The notes under the pieces were generated by a model. It worked only from the letters and a program-made list of their open reading frames with translations. It made no database searches and was not told the DNA's origin. A stretch of DNA of 32,500 bases, taken from contig JAATGQ010000147.1 of assembly GCA_015654595.1 (NCBI GenBank), positions 1 to 32,500 of the forward strand, written 5' to 3'. Every line of letters starts with the position of its first letter. Within the stretch, counting starts at the first letter, position 1. Of the stretch, positions 8,719-17,063 are shown piece by piece. The position numbers were made by a program, and so were the translations under genes. This stretch comes from Chitinophagales bacterium. GTDB lineage: Bacteria; Bacteroidota; Bacteroidia; Chitinophagales; Chitinophagaceae.

Positions 8719-11202
8719 ATGCGCCCCTCAAACCTACATTTTAATTCTTATGTCGATAGGTTGTCCGCCAAGACACAGTTCAAAGAAACGTCCAATTTCT
8801 TCCTAAGAGCCCTGCAGGCGATTCCCAGACTAATCTGGGACATCATAAAAGATGCGCTTATAGAGATCTTGTTTTTGGTTATACTGGTGCTGATGATCAC
8901 AGAGATGTCTCAGGGAAGAGACCTCATCATTACCTTTTTTGAGCCAAAGGGTTTGTATGGCCTTACCCGTATGTTGCTCTCGACCCTTTCCATTGTGCTC
9001 TATTCTTCCTGTATGTGGGTTGTCCCTGCCTTTATTTTTGAGTGGAAGGATCGAAGAAATGCCAGTCAACCCGATGAGGAAAGTCTTTATGACCGTCATC
9101 TTTATTTTGCACACCGTATGCTGGCGATGATCCCATTCTGGGCTTTTGCCTATTGCGTGCAACCAAAGCATGACTATAGGACGTTTGGGATCTTTATTGG
9201 GTTGGCTATAGTCCAATTGTTGGCATTGACGGTTATCATTCTTTTTTTTGAAAAAAGGATAAAACTTTTTATTCTCCTGGCTGGTATTGTGGTTGCGATT
9301 TGCTGTACGCTTATCATCGTCAATCACAAAACCAGTTATTTATTGGTAAAGCAGGTCTATATGGTTGGGCTTTTTGCCTTGTCTATTGTCTTGTATCTCT
9401 TCTATGCTCTTCGAGATAATGAAATCACCACGGAGAATTTGGAGGTCAAGACCAAGGGATCAATTTTTAAGAAACATCTGTCAAATACCCGTATATATTT
9501 TGTTATAGCGGGCATAACACTGGTATCGCTTTTTGTTTGTATCTGTTATTTAGATCTTCGTGCGGTGGTTCCTGAATCCTTGATATTGTTGGTCTTTTCA
9601 GGATATGTTTTACTGATCGACCTTATTCATTATTTGGTTCAGTTTGGAAAACTGAGTAGGTTTATCTTTGGCTGTCTGGTCATCGCAATTGTGGTGCTTT
9701 TTATTTCAGGGCGCCTACCCAATACTCGTTATCTTGAGATTCGATATAAAAAAGATTCTGACCATCATTGTGGGAAGGATTTGGCTGGCATCGAGGAGTA
9801 CTACAACAAGTGGAAGGACCGGATTATTCACCGTCAAGGGAATGCTCCTTATGACATCGTGCTTGTCGCGGGAGAAGGCGGAGGATCCAGGGCAGGATAT
9901 TGGCTGGCGCAGGGTTTGATCGAAATGGACGTCACCACTCAAGGCAGGTTCCAGGATCATATTTTCAGCTTGTCCACGGTATCTGGTAGTTCTGTTGGAC
10001 TTGGTACGATGATGAGCTACTGGACTTATTGTAAGGAGAACAACATTTCTGTGAATTCTTCCTGGCTTGATCTCCCGCGGCGGGTATTTCGGTATAATTA
10101 TGTTGGGGGGAACCTGTCGGGGGTATTGGTTACGGATCTGATCAGTTCACTTGCTCCCTGGTGTGCTGATGGCAATCGGAATGATGAGCAGCAAAAAGAA
10201 GAGGCCCGTTGTATACAGCAGGGATTGATAGAGATAAGGCAGGGGCTGCCGGATGCCCAGGTTCGATTTTGGCATAAACCCGATACCCTTGACGATGACA
10301 AATTGATCCTGAGGCGGGATTTTATGCAATTCTATTACAACAATGATCGTTCTGGACAGTATAAAATAGATACCAGTCTGCCGCTCTGCTTTATTAATAC
10401 AACCCGGAGTAGCGACGGCCGCAGGGGAATTTTCTCGCCTATCAGACTAGCGTCCAATGATTTCAAAGACGCACTGGACATAACCCGATTTATTTATACG
10501 GACTCATTTAGGGCCGATGGGATAAAACCGACTACCTATCCGGGTCGGCATCGGCAGATCGCTCTTGGGACGGCCTGTAATACCAGTGAGATCTTTCCGC
10601 TATTCAGTGCTCCTGCTCTGATAGATTCCCTTGGCTATTTCCTGGATGGAGGGTATAATGACAATTCCGGGCTAAAGACGACGCTTGAAGTAAGAGATAA
10701 ATTAATCAGTTTGTTGCAGGCTGATAGTGCAATCATCTCTCCAAAAGACTATCGGATTACCGTGCTTTATTTTAAGAATAGCGTTTTTGAGAAAAAGTAT
10801 TATCCCGGCAAGATAGATCGTTCTTCGCCTGGGCTTCAGCCTTTTATAGCGTTGACAAAAGAACCGTTTACGGGTGGTGCGTCTTATTTTGAAGAACAGG
10901 CAAGGATTACTCTGGATAGTAACTTTATCCGCTATCAATTAAATTATGGGAATTTACTCGACACGAATAATAGCCGGCTCGACCTCCCGGATTCGGTCAT
11001 GCCGTTAAAGGTTCAGAAGGAAATTCTTGAAGATATTTATACGGTAAAGACGAACGTGAATACAAAGGATACCACTCTTAATTTCCCGCTTGCCCGGTGG
11101 TTGTCTTATTTTATCATCGAGAAGATGAAGGTATATAGTGCAAAAGAGTTTGCTTATGAAAGGGGGCTTCCTTCGCTGATAAACAGGATTCAAAAGGAAT
11201 AG
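8719..11202 (+). CDS. Polytopic membrane protein with C-terminal patatin-like phospholipase domain
   Basis: I place the start at the ATG at 8719, giving 827 residues; an in-frame ATG at 8656 lies within jetD and would add 21 residues with no family character. Roughly eight or nine hydrophobic segments fill residues ~15-310. The rest is a patatin-like domain: a glycine-rich oxyanion loop GEGGGSRAG (starting at residue 385), a nucleophile elbow GSSVG with Ser425, and a DGG motif with Asp643. This is the Ser-Asp dyad of patatin lipases, which hydrolyse acyl lipids. The domain is long compared with a minimal ~300-residue patatin. The 2-nt gap to jetD argues strongly for one operon. Patatin lipases serve as membrane-damaging effectors in CBASS (CapV), so an abortive effector role is a reasonable inference, but it is unproven. 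Confidence 0.88.
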   Translation: MRPSNLHFNSYVDRLSAKTQFKETSNFFLRALQAIPRLIWDIIKDALIEILFLVILVLMITEMSQGRDLIITFFEPKGLYGLTRMLLSTLSIVLYSSCMWVVPAFIFEWKDRRNASQPDEESLYDRHLYFAHRMLAMIPFWAFAYCVQPKHDYRTFGIFIGLAIVQLLALTVIILFFEKRIKLFILLAGIVVAICCTLIIVNHKTSYLLVKQVYMVGLFALSIVLYLFYALRDNEITTENLEVKTKGSIFKKHLSNTRIYFVIAGITLVSLFVCICYLDLRAVVPESLILLVFSGYVLLIDLIHYLVQFGKLSRFIFGCLVIAIVVLFISGRLPNTRYLEIRYKKDSDHHCGKDLAGIEEYYNKWKDRIIHRQGNAPYDIVLVAGEGGGSRAGYWLAQGLIEMDVTTQGRFQDHIFSLSTVSGSSVGLGTMMSYWTYCKENNISVNSSWLDLPRRVFRYNYVGGNLSGVLVTDLISSLAPWCADGNRNDEQQKEEARCIQQGLIEIRQGLPDAQVRFWHKPDTLDDDKLILRRDFMQFYYNNDRSGQYKIDTSLPLCFINTTRSSDGRRGIFSPIRLASNDFKDALDITRFIYTDSFRADGIKPTTYPGRHRQIALGTACNTSEIFPLFSAPALIDSLGYFLDGGYNDNSGLKTTLEVRDKLISLLQADSAIISPKDYRITVLYFKNSVFEKKYYPGKIDRSSPGLQPFIALTKEPFTGGASYFEEQARITLDSNFIRYQLNYGNLLDTNNSRLDLPDSVMPLKVQKEILEDIYTVKTNVNTKDTTLNFPLARWLSYFIIEKMKVYSAKEFAYERGLPSLINRIQKE

Positions 11203-11256
11203 GGATTTTCCAGGGTATAACGCGTGGATTAATGTGAAATTCATATATTTATCTTT

Positions 11257-11886
11257 ATGGAACGCCTCACCCATAGGAACTGCAAAATAAAGACGGGTTA
11301 CTCGCTAGAGGAGATTCTCGAGCTATCGGGGATCTATGGCATCCATACGCAGGAGGAGTTGGAATCCTGTATTTACAGACAAATTGATTTTGATGGTTCC
11401 CGGGTCAGCATCGAATTTGAAACCAATCTACTTGAAGAGTTCCAGGTGAGAATCGATATCCATACCAAGATCATAAAAGATGAGAGTTTTAAGAGCACAG
11501 GTATTAAAAATGGGCTCAGCTTCCCATGGGTTTGCGCCCAGGTGGATGCTGCGTTGAAGCATGGTTTCCATAATATTTCGATCGATGCTTTCGGGGATTC
11601 TAAGAAATGGAAAAAGTATACTGGTTATATCGTGTGGGGAAAATATGGGTTTTTGATGTCTGACCCGCAGGATATAGAGGATTTCCAAAATACGATGAGG
11701 AAGCTCAAATCCGAGGGTATTATAGATACGGAATTCGAGACGCTTTATGATCTGCTCTGTTCTAAAGACGGCTGTGGTATCTGGCAGGAACACGGAAAAA
11801 ACTGGCTTGGGGAATTTTCGCTAAAGGCGGATTCCGATAGCTTAAGAATACTTGACGAAGTAAAAAATCTAAAGAAGCGCACCTAG
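11257..11886 (+). CDS. Unknown 209-residue protein downstream of the patatin gene
   Basis: A soluble protein starting at ATG 11257, 54 nt after the patatin stop and on the same strand. No signal peptide or membrane segment is seen. The sequence is mixed alpha/beta with a WGKYGFLMSDPQD strand-turn region and two cysteines close together in CSKDGCGIW. I do not recognise a family. The AT-rich gap with TATATTTATC just before the start could hold its own promoter, so membership in the Wadjet-patatin operon is open. Its stop codon shares the CTAG tetramer at 11883-11886 with the stop of the convergent minus-strand gene. Confidence 0.7.
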   Translation: MERLTHRNCKIKTGYSLEEILELSGIYGIHTQEELESCIYRQIDFDGSRVSIEFETNLLEEFQVRIDIHTKIIKDESFKSTGIKNGLSFPWVCAQVDAALKHGFHNISIDAFGDSKKWKKYTGYIVWGKYGFLMSDPQDIEDFQNTMRKLKSEGIIDTEFETLYDLLCSKDGCGIWQEHGKNWLGEFSLKADSDSLRILDEVKNLKKRT

Positions 11887-12398
11887 AAACCGGCTTGCTG
11901 TCTCAATATTGCCAGCTGTGCTTCCTGTTCCTCCCGTGCAAGGGAATGGTATTTTTCAAACCAGATTTTGTCGCTTTCGGATGAAAGCTCCAGCGGGCTT
12001 TCATATTTGCCGGCTATCAACTCACGCAAAAAGAAGATTTCGTGTCTTAACTCCCTTTTTGCCGCACGAGCCGCTTCTTTCTCTTCCAAAATAAATCTCC
12101 CCAACATTTCAACAAAAGACTGGTATACAGCCATTTGCTTTTTGTCAAGGAATATTTTACGCTTCCCGTCTTGTGTCGAGAACTGGACCGAAGAGTAATT
12201 CTTTCCCACTACGTCCAAGGCTTTATAAAACCTTGCCAGCTTTTCTTTTGTTGGAGCAATGACATTTTCCAGCGTAATACTCATCGTATTCACTAAGGAT
12301 TGATCCTGGGCAGCATATGAAATAAATACCTGTGGCTCAACCGATTTAACGATTTGCCCTTGGAGACTAGCGGTATTATTTCTGGATGATTTTGCCAT
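11883..12398 (-). CDS. Unknown 171-residue helical protein
   Basis: I choose the ATG at 12398 (MAKSSRNN), which follows GGAAG at a short distance; a TTG at 12413 would add five residues. The protein has no signal peptide or membrane segment. The second half is rich in Glu, Lys, Arg and Ala and should be helical or coiled coil (ILEEKEAARAAKRELRHEI). The segment VFISYAAQDQSLV resembles the first strand of a TIR domain, but nothing after it fits a TIR fold, so I do not call one. A tandem 20-bp repeat lies just upstream and may be its operator. I do not recognise a family. Confidence 0.65.
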   Translation of the reverse strand: MAKSSRNNTASLQGQIVKSVEPQVFISYAAQDQSLVNTMSITLENVIAPTKEKLARFYKALDVVGKNYSSVQFSTQDGKRKIFLDKKQMAVYQSFVEMLGRFILEEKEAARAAKRELRHEIFFLRELIAGKYESPLELSSESDKIWFEKYHSLAREEQEAQLAILRQQAGF

Positions 12399-12415
12399 AC
12401 AACTTCCATACAACC

Positions 12416-12455
12416 TTTTAACTACTTAACTAAAACTTTAGCTACTTAACTACTA
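12416..12455. repeat. Two direct 20-bp repeats, candidate operator
   Basis: Units 12416-12435 and 12436-12455 share the core TTTARCTACTTAACTA with one internal difference and a period of exactly 20 bp. The pair ends 18 bp upstream of the start chosen for the minus-strand gene at 12398. Two equal sites two helical turns apart, so on the same face of DNA, are typical of a cooperative protein binding site. The 12414-12521 gap contains no gene. Confidence 0.55.
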
Positions 12456-12521
12456 CAAAATACTATTTTTTTAGACAAATCCCTAGTTAATTAACGGATT
12501 TTGACGTCAATTGGTTTACAG

Positions 12522-15167
12522 TTAGAGAACAAAGTCTTTCGTCCCTTCGGACAACTCCTGTTTAATAGTCTGTGACGGCAGTTTTATTTCCAGTGTAGCA
12601 GTCGATCCTGGCGGAATAGTCACCGTAAAATGGACTTTCTTTCCCTCGCGCTTCCAGGCTGACTTTATCCATCCATAGGGGCTTTCGTGGGTGGCGCTGA
12701 AGTGATCCAGTCCTTCGACAACATTGGGTTTCAAGATAATATGCTTGAAGCCGGGCGCTGCGGGGTCGGGAAAGATACCGCCCAGGCCTTTGTAGAACCA
12801 GGCGCCGATCTCGCCAAACATGATATGGTTGCGGGAAATATCGCTTGCTGCGTCGATGGGCCAGTTCTCGTAGAGCGTGGTAGCGCCGTTGATGATCCAC
12901 CAGCCCCAGGAGGGTAGTTTCCGGCTAGAAGCTAGCTTGTAAGCTAGGTCTGCATATCCGTTTTCACTAAGAGCATTGAGGATGGCTTTTGTCCCGAGAA
13001 GGCCAACATCTAGTTTTGTGCCGTCTGCAATGACTCTTTGGGCAAGGACTGCGGCGATCTTTCCTTTTAGGTTTTCTGGCGCGAGGCCCCAGAAGAGGGG
13101 TACGCTCTGCTCCGTTTGGATACCGGTATTGTAGATACCGGTTCCTTCGTTGAGGTATTTCTTATTGAAAGCTGTCTTTATGTTTTCCGCTAGTTGGCTG
13201 TAGGTTTTATAATCTTCTTGTTTGTTAAACAGTTTGGCCGCCTTTGCCAGGATGTTGACATCGGCATAGTAGTAGGCGGTGGAAGTCAACTCGACGGATG
13301 CCTTCGATTTTACGGGCACCCAGTCGCCAAGGCCCCAGCTGCATAGGCCTTCGGGATATAATTGATGGATATGATCGACGTAGCGTTTGATATTCTCGTA
13401 GGAATCTTTGAGGATCTTGGAGTCACCGTAGAACAAATAGACCTGCCAGGGGATGACGGCGATGGCGCTTGTCCAGTCGGGGCCGTTGCCCCATTCGTAG
13501 CCCCAGCCATCGGTGGGTACGATAGAAGGCAGGACGCCATTGGGTTGTTGTTCGTCGCGGAGGTCAGCGAGCCATTTTTCATAGACGGTGATGGCGTCGA
13601 AGTTGTAGAGACCGGTCTCGACGGCTATCTGGGCGTCACCCGTCCAGCCGTTCTTTTCCCGTTGGGGGCAGTCTGTCGGATAACCAAATAAGTTGGATAA
13701 GTAAGAGTTGTTGGTTGCCCACCAGATCTTGTTGACAACCCTGTCCGATGTCTCGATAGTTCCGACGGGTTTTACATCGCTATGCATGAAGAAGCCAACC
13801 AGGCTATTTTTGTCCAGCTGGATGGGTTGGCTGCTGGTGACTTCGATGTATTGAAATCCCTTGTAACCAAAGCGGGCCATGAAGCTTTCGGGTTCTCCGC
13901 CTTTCAGGGTATAGATATCCACCTGGAAGGGATCGGTGTCATCGGTTGGCCGGTAGTGGACGTCGATGTTGGACTGGTCGACGTGACCGTTGGCATAGAG
14001 ACGCTCGCCGTGCTTTAACTTTACGATTGTTCCTTTAGGGCCTTGAAGTTGGATCTGACTGACGCCGGCAATATTTCGCCCCAGGTCAAAAACGTAGTCT
14101 GTATCGGAAAACTTTTGTACGGCTATTGCGGGGATGCGTTCTTCGTGTTTGATCGGAACCATGGCTTCGGCAACGATGTTCTGGGAAGGTGTTGGGGTGT
14201 ATTCAACGCCTTTCCAGGCGCTGTCGTTGTAGTTGGTGGTGTTCCAGCCGGGGAGCTCTTTCCGGGCATCGTAGTGTTCGGCGGTGTAGATACTATTGAA
14301 GACGATGGGGCTCAGTGCGGTCTTCCAGTCTTCGTTGCTGCTGATGGTTTCCGTGTGGCCGTCGTCATAGGTGATCCGGAGATCCATACAGAAGGAGGGA
14401 CGGGCGCGCCAGGGTGCTTTGTCGAAGTACCAGACGGCTGTGGATTGAAGGTTATACCAGCCATTGCCGAGGAGGACACCGAGGGCGTTGGGGCCATTGT
14501 TGATCAGATTGGTGACGTCGTAGGTGACGTAGAGATTTCTTCTATCGAAGCGGGTGTACATCGGGTCGAGGACGTGGTCGCCGACCTTTTTACCGTTGAT
14601 GTACAGCTCATACAAACCGGCGGCGGCGATATAGGCACGGGCGGATCTTATGTGCGTGCCGCTGGTTTGTGCCCCACTGGTTTGCGCGCCATTGATTTGC
14701 GTCCCGGTAGAGAAAGTTTTCCGAAAGTAGGCGGCAGGTTTTCTTTTTATATCCCGGGTGTCGGTGATCCAGGCGCCTTTCCAGTTGGATTGGGTCATCA
14801 TGCCCGTTTCGAAGGTGGCGACCCTTGATTTCGAAAGTTGGCCTTTTGTATTCCAGCTATTGATCAGCCAGAAATATTTAGTAAAAGGTTTTAGCGACTG
14901 GCCAGAATAAATGGCGAGCTGCTGTCCTCCGGTCTGACGTGCTGACGACCAGGCATTGCCTTGTCCGTGGGCGACGGAGACAGAGTCGGTTCCTACGATG
15001 ATCTGCCAGGAGGACTGGGGTGAGCTGGTTTGCCAGCTGAGACGAGGGTTGGCGGCGTCGATGCCCAGGGGATTGGTGAGGTGTTCGCAGGAGAGATCGT
15101 GAACCTGGGCGGAAGCTGAAAATAACGCCACGGTTGCCAGCAGGCCGAAGAGAATATTTTTGATCAT
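12522..15167 (-). CDS. Secreted alpha-L-rhamnosidase, GH78 family
   Basis: An 881-residue protein with a signal peptide (MIKNILFGLLATVALFSASA, cleavage probably after ASA). The N-terminal ~100 residues match the Ig-like domain of GH78 enzymes (NPLGIDAANPRLSWQ), followed by the lectin-like N domain beginning at WKGAWITD. The (alpha/alpha)6 catalytic barrel contains the family hallmark TDCPQREKNGWTGDAQ at about residues 497-512, which bears conserved acidic residues, and GWGYEWGNGPDWTSA further on. The C-terminal beta domain ends at the stop. GH78 enzymes release terminal alpha-L-rhamnose from plant glycans such as pectin or glycosides, here presumably in the periplasm. No SusC/SusD pair is beside it. 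A small in-frame repeat (GAQTSGAQTSGTH) sits near residue 165. Length is normal for the family. Confidence 0.93.
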   Translation of the reverse strand: MIKNILFGLLATVALFSASAQVHDLSCEHLTNPLGIDAANPRLSWQTSSPQSSWQIIVGTDSVSVAHGQGNAWSSARQTGGQQLAIYSGQSLKPFTKYFWLINSWNTKGQLSKSRVATFETGMMTQSNWKGAWITDTRDIKRKPAAYFRKTFSTGTQINGAQTSGAQTSGTHIRSARAYIAAAGLYELYINGKKVGDHVLDPMYTRFDRRNLYVTYDVTNLINNGPNALGVLLGNGWYNLQSTAVWYFDKAPWRARPSFCMDLRITYDDGHTETISSNEDWKTALSPIVFNSIYTAEHYDARKELPGWNTTNYNDSAWKGVEYTPTPSQNIVAEAMVPIKHEERIPAIAVQKFSDTDYVFDLGRNIAGVSQIQLQGPKGTIVKLKHGERLYANGHVDQSNIDVHYRPTDDTDPFQVDIYTLKGGEPESFMARFGYKGFQYIEVTSSQPIQLDKNSLVGFFMHSDVKPVGTIETSDRVVNKIWWATNNSYLSNLFGYPTDCPQREKNGWTGDAQIAVETGLYNFDAITVYEKWLADLRDEQQPNGVLPSIVPTDGWGYEWGNGPDWTSAIAVIPWQVYLFYGDSKILKDSYENIKRYVDHIHQLYPEGLCSWGLGDWVPVKSKASVELTSTAYYYADVNILAKAAKLFNKQEDYKTYSQLAENIKTAFNKKYLNEGTGIYNTGIQTEQSVPLFWGLAPENLKGKIAAVLAQRVIADGTKLDVGLLGTKAILNALSENGYADLAYKLASSRKLPSWGWWIINGATTLYENWPIDAASDISRNHIMFGEIGAWFYKGLGGIFPDPAAPGFKHIILKPNVVEGLDHFSATHESPYGWIKSAWKREGKKVHFTVTIPPGSTATLEIKLPSQTIKQELSEGTKDFVL

Positions 15168-15196
15168 ATCTATACCGGAATAAGAAGCAATATTAG

Positions 15197-15447
15197 GGCA
15201 ATTGTGACAAAATCCACCGCTTACCAGAACAGGTATTTTTTTATCTTGGGCTCCCGACAGCCTATAGTAATAAGAATGGCGCCGAGACTTATGAGTTTGA
15301 CGGTTATTGCCTGACCCGCGATATTTAAACGGAACGGTTGTCAGAAAGAACTTCTGCTTCTATGATGATACCAGGGAGGCTTGGGTTTTCGGAGGCAGCG
15401 CTTATACTCCGTCGGATGAGACAAAGAAGAAGCCGAAGCGTCAATAG
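15197..15447 (+). pseudogene. Decayed 3' fragment of an unknown gene
   Basis: Two plus-strand frames read like pieces of one protein. The first is open from a TAG at 15194 to a TAA at 15327-15329 and contains NGAETYEFDGYCLTRDI. The second begins after a TGA near 15299 and ends with TAG at 15445-15447; it contains KNFCFYDDTREAWVFGGSAY. Neither has a plausible ATG start in frame. Joining them needs one frameshift around 15300-15330. Codon choice in both looks coding, but the protein is not recognised. It could also be chance. The rest of 15168-15606 shows nothing further. Confidence 0.3.
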
Positions 15448-15606
15448 TCTATGTAGCGCCTTTAGATTTTCCCTTAATAATGATTTCAGTTTCTCAACCT
15501 TAAATTTATGCAATAATCAGGAAAGACAGTTCTTCCGCAGGATAAGACTGTCTTATTATTTGCTTATGTTGCTGTATAATTTCTTTTGAAATAAAGTGTT
15601 ACCGAC

Positions 15607-16062
15607 TCATCCGTAAGCCACCGGCTCCATATCCAGAATCTGGTGGAGATGATGCAGTAAATGATGGCAATAATCCGCCGCGCACCATTTCAGGGTAACG
15701 GGCTCCCCGCCCATCGTGCATTTTCTGGCGGCGTTTTCCTCGGACATGTGTATGAGGATATGTACGATATGCTGATTCAGCTGGAGCCAAAAGGATATCA
15801 ACTGGTCAAGGGGGTATTCCTGGTAATTGGTGAGTTTCACCCAGTAATCCTGATTGTAGACAATTCCGGGGTTGTCTTCGTACTGGGCGACGACAAAACG
15901 CCTGCTGTTGTTGAGGGCGGAGTCGACGAGGTGTCCTAAAATCTCCTTTTTACTCCACTTTTCGGGCAGGGGTTTCTCTGTATAGACCGCGGCCGGCAGG
16001 CTTTGGAGACGGCTGATGTAATTCTTCATTATGGTTTCGAGGTTTTGGGCTATGGCTAACAT
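15607..16062 (-). CDS. DinB-like four-helix-bundle protein
   Basis: A 151-residue all-helical protein starting at ATG 16062. It has the features of the DinB/YfiT-like superfamily: the early helix EKWSKKEILGHLVDSALNN with a metal-ligand candidate histidine, and a late helix with the histidine cluster YCHHLLHHLHQIL. Members are small four-helix proteins that often bind a divalent metal and act as thiol-dependent transferases or damage-inducible proteins of unclear substrate. Length is normal. It is divergent from the DUF1810 gene, with a 61-nt shared upstream region. Superfamily call is solid; substrate unknown. Confidence 0.82.
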   Translation of the reverse strand: MLAIAQNLETIMKNYISRLQSLPAAVYTEKPLPEKWSKKEILGHLVDSALNNSRRFVVAQYEDNPGIVYNQDYWVKLTNYQEYPLDQLISFWLQLNQHIVHILIHMSEENAARKCTMGGEPVTLKWCAADYCHHLLHHLHQILDMEPVAYG

Positions 16063-16123
16063 GGCACTAATTTACAATTTTTGATGGTATAGAGTTTGTG
16101 GGTTTGATTGCAAATGTTGTGCT

Positions 16124-16543
16124 ATGGAGTATGACTTAAGCCGTCACGAGGCCGCTCAGGCCTCTTCTTATGCGTCTGCGCTTACGGAGATACGATCCGG
16201 CAGGAAACGCAGCCATTGGATCTGGTATATTTTTCCGCAATTGAAAGGATTGGGGTTTAGTCACAATGCGACTTTTTATGGGCTGGATGGGCTTCAGGAG
16301 GCCACCGATTATCTGGCGCACCCTGTGCTTGGGCCTCGGTTAGTTGCTATTTCCCAGGCGCTGCTGGATCTGCCTGGGAATAATCCGACGACTGTTATGG
16401 GAAGCCGGGATGATTTAAAATTGTTTTCTTCGATGACTTTGTTTGCGCTTGTGCCGGGGGCTGATCCGGTTTTTCAGAAAGTTTTAGATAAGTTTTTTCA
16501 GGGCAGGAGAGATGAGAGGACGGTGGAGATGATTGCTCGTTGA
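16124..16543 (+). CDS. DUF1810 family protein
   Basis: A 139-residue soluble protein that matches DUF1810 along its whole length from memory: the N-terminal RHEAAQASSYASALTEIRSG, the hallmark KRSHWIWYIFPQLKGLGFS, then a YLAHPVLGPRL helix, DDLKLFSSMTLFALV and the final GRRDERTVEMI. The family is widespread in bacteria and has no firmly known function. Length and start fit other members. It is followed by a hairpin that looks like an intrinsic terminator, so it is probably a single-gene transcript. Confidence 0.9.
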   Translation: MEYDLSRHEAAQASSYASALTEIRSGRKRSHWIWYIFPQLKGLGFSHNATFYGLDGLQEATDYLAHPVLGPRLVAISQALLDLPGNNPTTVMGSRDDLKLFSSMTLFALVPGADPVFQKVLDKFFQGRRDERTVEMIAR

Positions 16544-16567
16544 CAACTTCCAGTGATTCGTGAAACG

Positions 16568-16600
16568 CCGTTCGAGGAACGGAAAGCATTTTTATTTTTT
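16568..16600 (+). terminator. Intrinsic terminator after the DUF1810 gene
   Basis: A perfect 6-bp stem CCGTTC / GAACGG with a GAG loop (16568-16582) is followed by a T-rich run, ATTTTTATTTTTT. It lies 25 nt downstream of the DUF1810 stop in the correct orientation. Confidence 0.65.
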
Positions 16601-16678
16601 GTGTGTTTGTGAATTTTCTACTTTTATAATCCTGGCAATTTAATTCAACGATGTAATCAAAACGACAATTTATATTTT

Positions 16679-16882
16679 ATGGACACATTTGAATTTATGA
16701 AAATGGAAGGATATGAAGAAGGATTGGCGATGGGAAAAGCAAAAGCTGCAGCCAATGTGGTTAAGAACCTATTAAAGGAAACAGATCTTACTATCAGTAT
16801 AATAGCTGCTATAGCTGATGTATCCGTAACATTTGTAAATAAAATACAAAAACAAATGAATTCAAGAAAAGAAAATAGTTAG
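16679..16882 (+). CDS. Small protein resembling the tail of Rpn/PD-(D/E)XK transposase-like proteins
   Basis: A 67-residue ORF with ATG at 16679. The residues EGYEEGLAMGKAKAAANVVKN, a charged run leading into a helix, then LLKETDLTISIIAAIADVSV, resemble the C-terminal region of Rpn-family proteins, where such a run precedes a short helix-turn-helix-like repeat. The N-terminal nuclease domain is absent and no upstream frame provides it. It could be a remnant or an independent small gene. Its coding base use is plain and AT-richer than the conjugation block. Function unknown. Confidence 0.45.
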   Translation: MDTFEFMKMEGYEEGLAMGKAKAAANVVKNLLKETDLTISIIAAIADVSVTFVNKIQKQMNSRKENS

Positions 16883-16958
16883 CCGACCTCTTTTAACTTA
16901 TGCTCATCCTATCTTTCCCTCTCTCTTAATTGTTTCCCTGTAAATAAGCAAAAAAACT

Positions 16959-16994
16959 AAAAGCGAATGTGATAAAAATCATTTTCGCCTTTTT
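16959..16994. terminator. Probable intrinsic terminator
   Basis: Inverted arms GCGAATGTGAT (16963-16973) and ATCATTTTCGC (16978-16988) pair at 9 of 11 positions around AAAA. An A-rich stretch precedes and a CTTTTT tract follows, so it could act in both directions, although genes on both sides run on the plus strand. It separates the small ORF from the Crp-like gene. Confidence 0.5.
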
Positions 16995-17063
16995 GTTATT
17001 GGGATATCTTCGCATACCCACCCCATACCGTAGCCATTGTAAAACCATAAACTTTATCCCATT

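Noticed and set aside
12318..12360. VFISYAAQDQ start of a TIR domain in the minus-strand gene at 11883-12398
   Set aside because: Only the first strand resembles TIR. The following sequence lacks the TIR catalytic and loop regions, and the protein becomes a charged helix.
14043..14828. 261-residue plus-strand frame within the rhamnosidase
   Set aside because: It is antisense to a complete GH78 gene with intact motifs. Its Gly/Val/Asp-rich composition is typical of a shadow of a GC-rich gene.
15325..15589. Short frames on both strands upstream of the DinB-like gene
   Set aside because: They lack family features or plausible starts. The only coding-like signal here is the frame-broken remnant listed separately.
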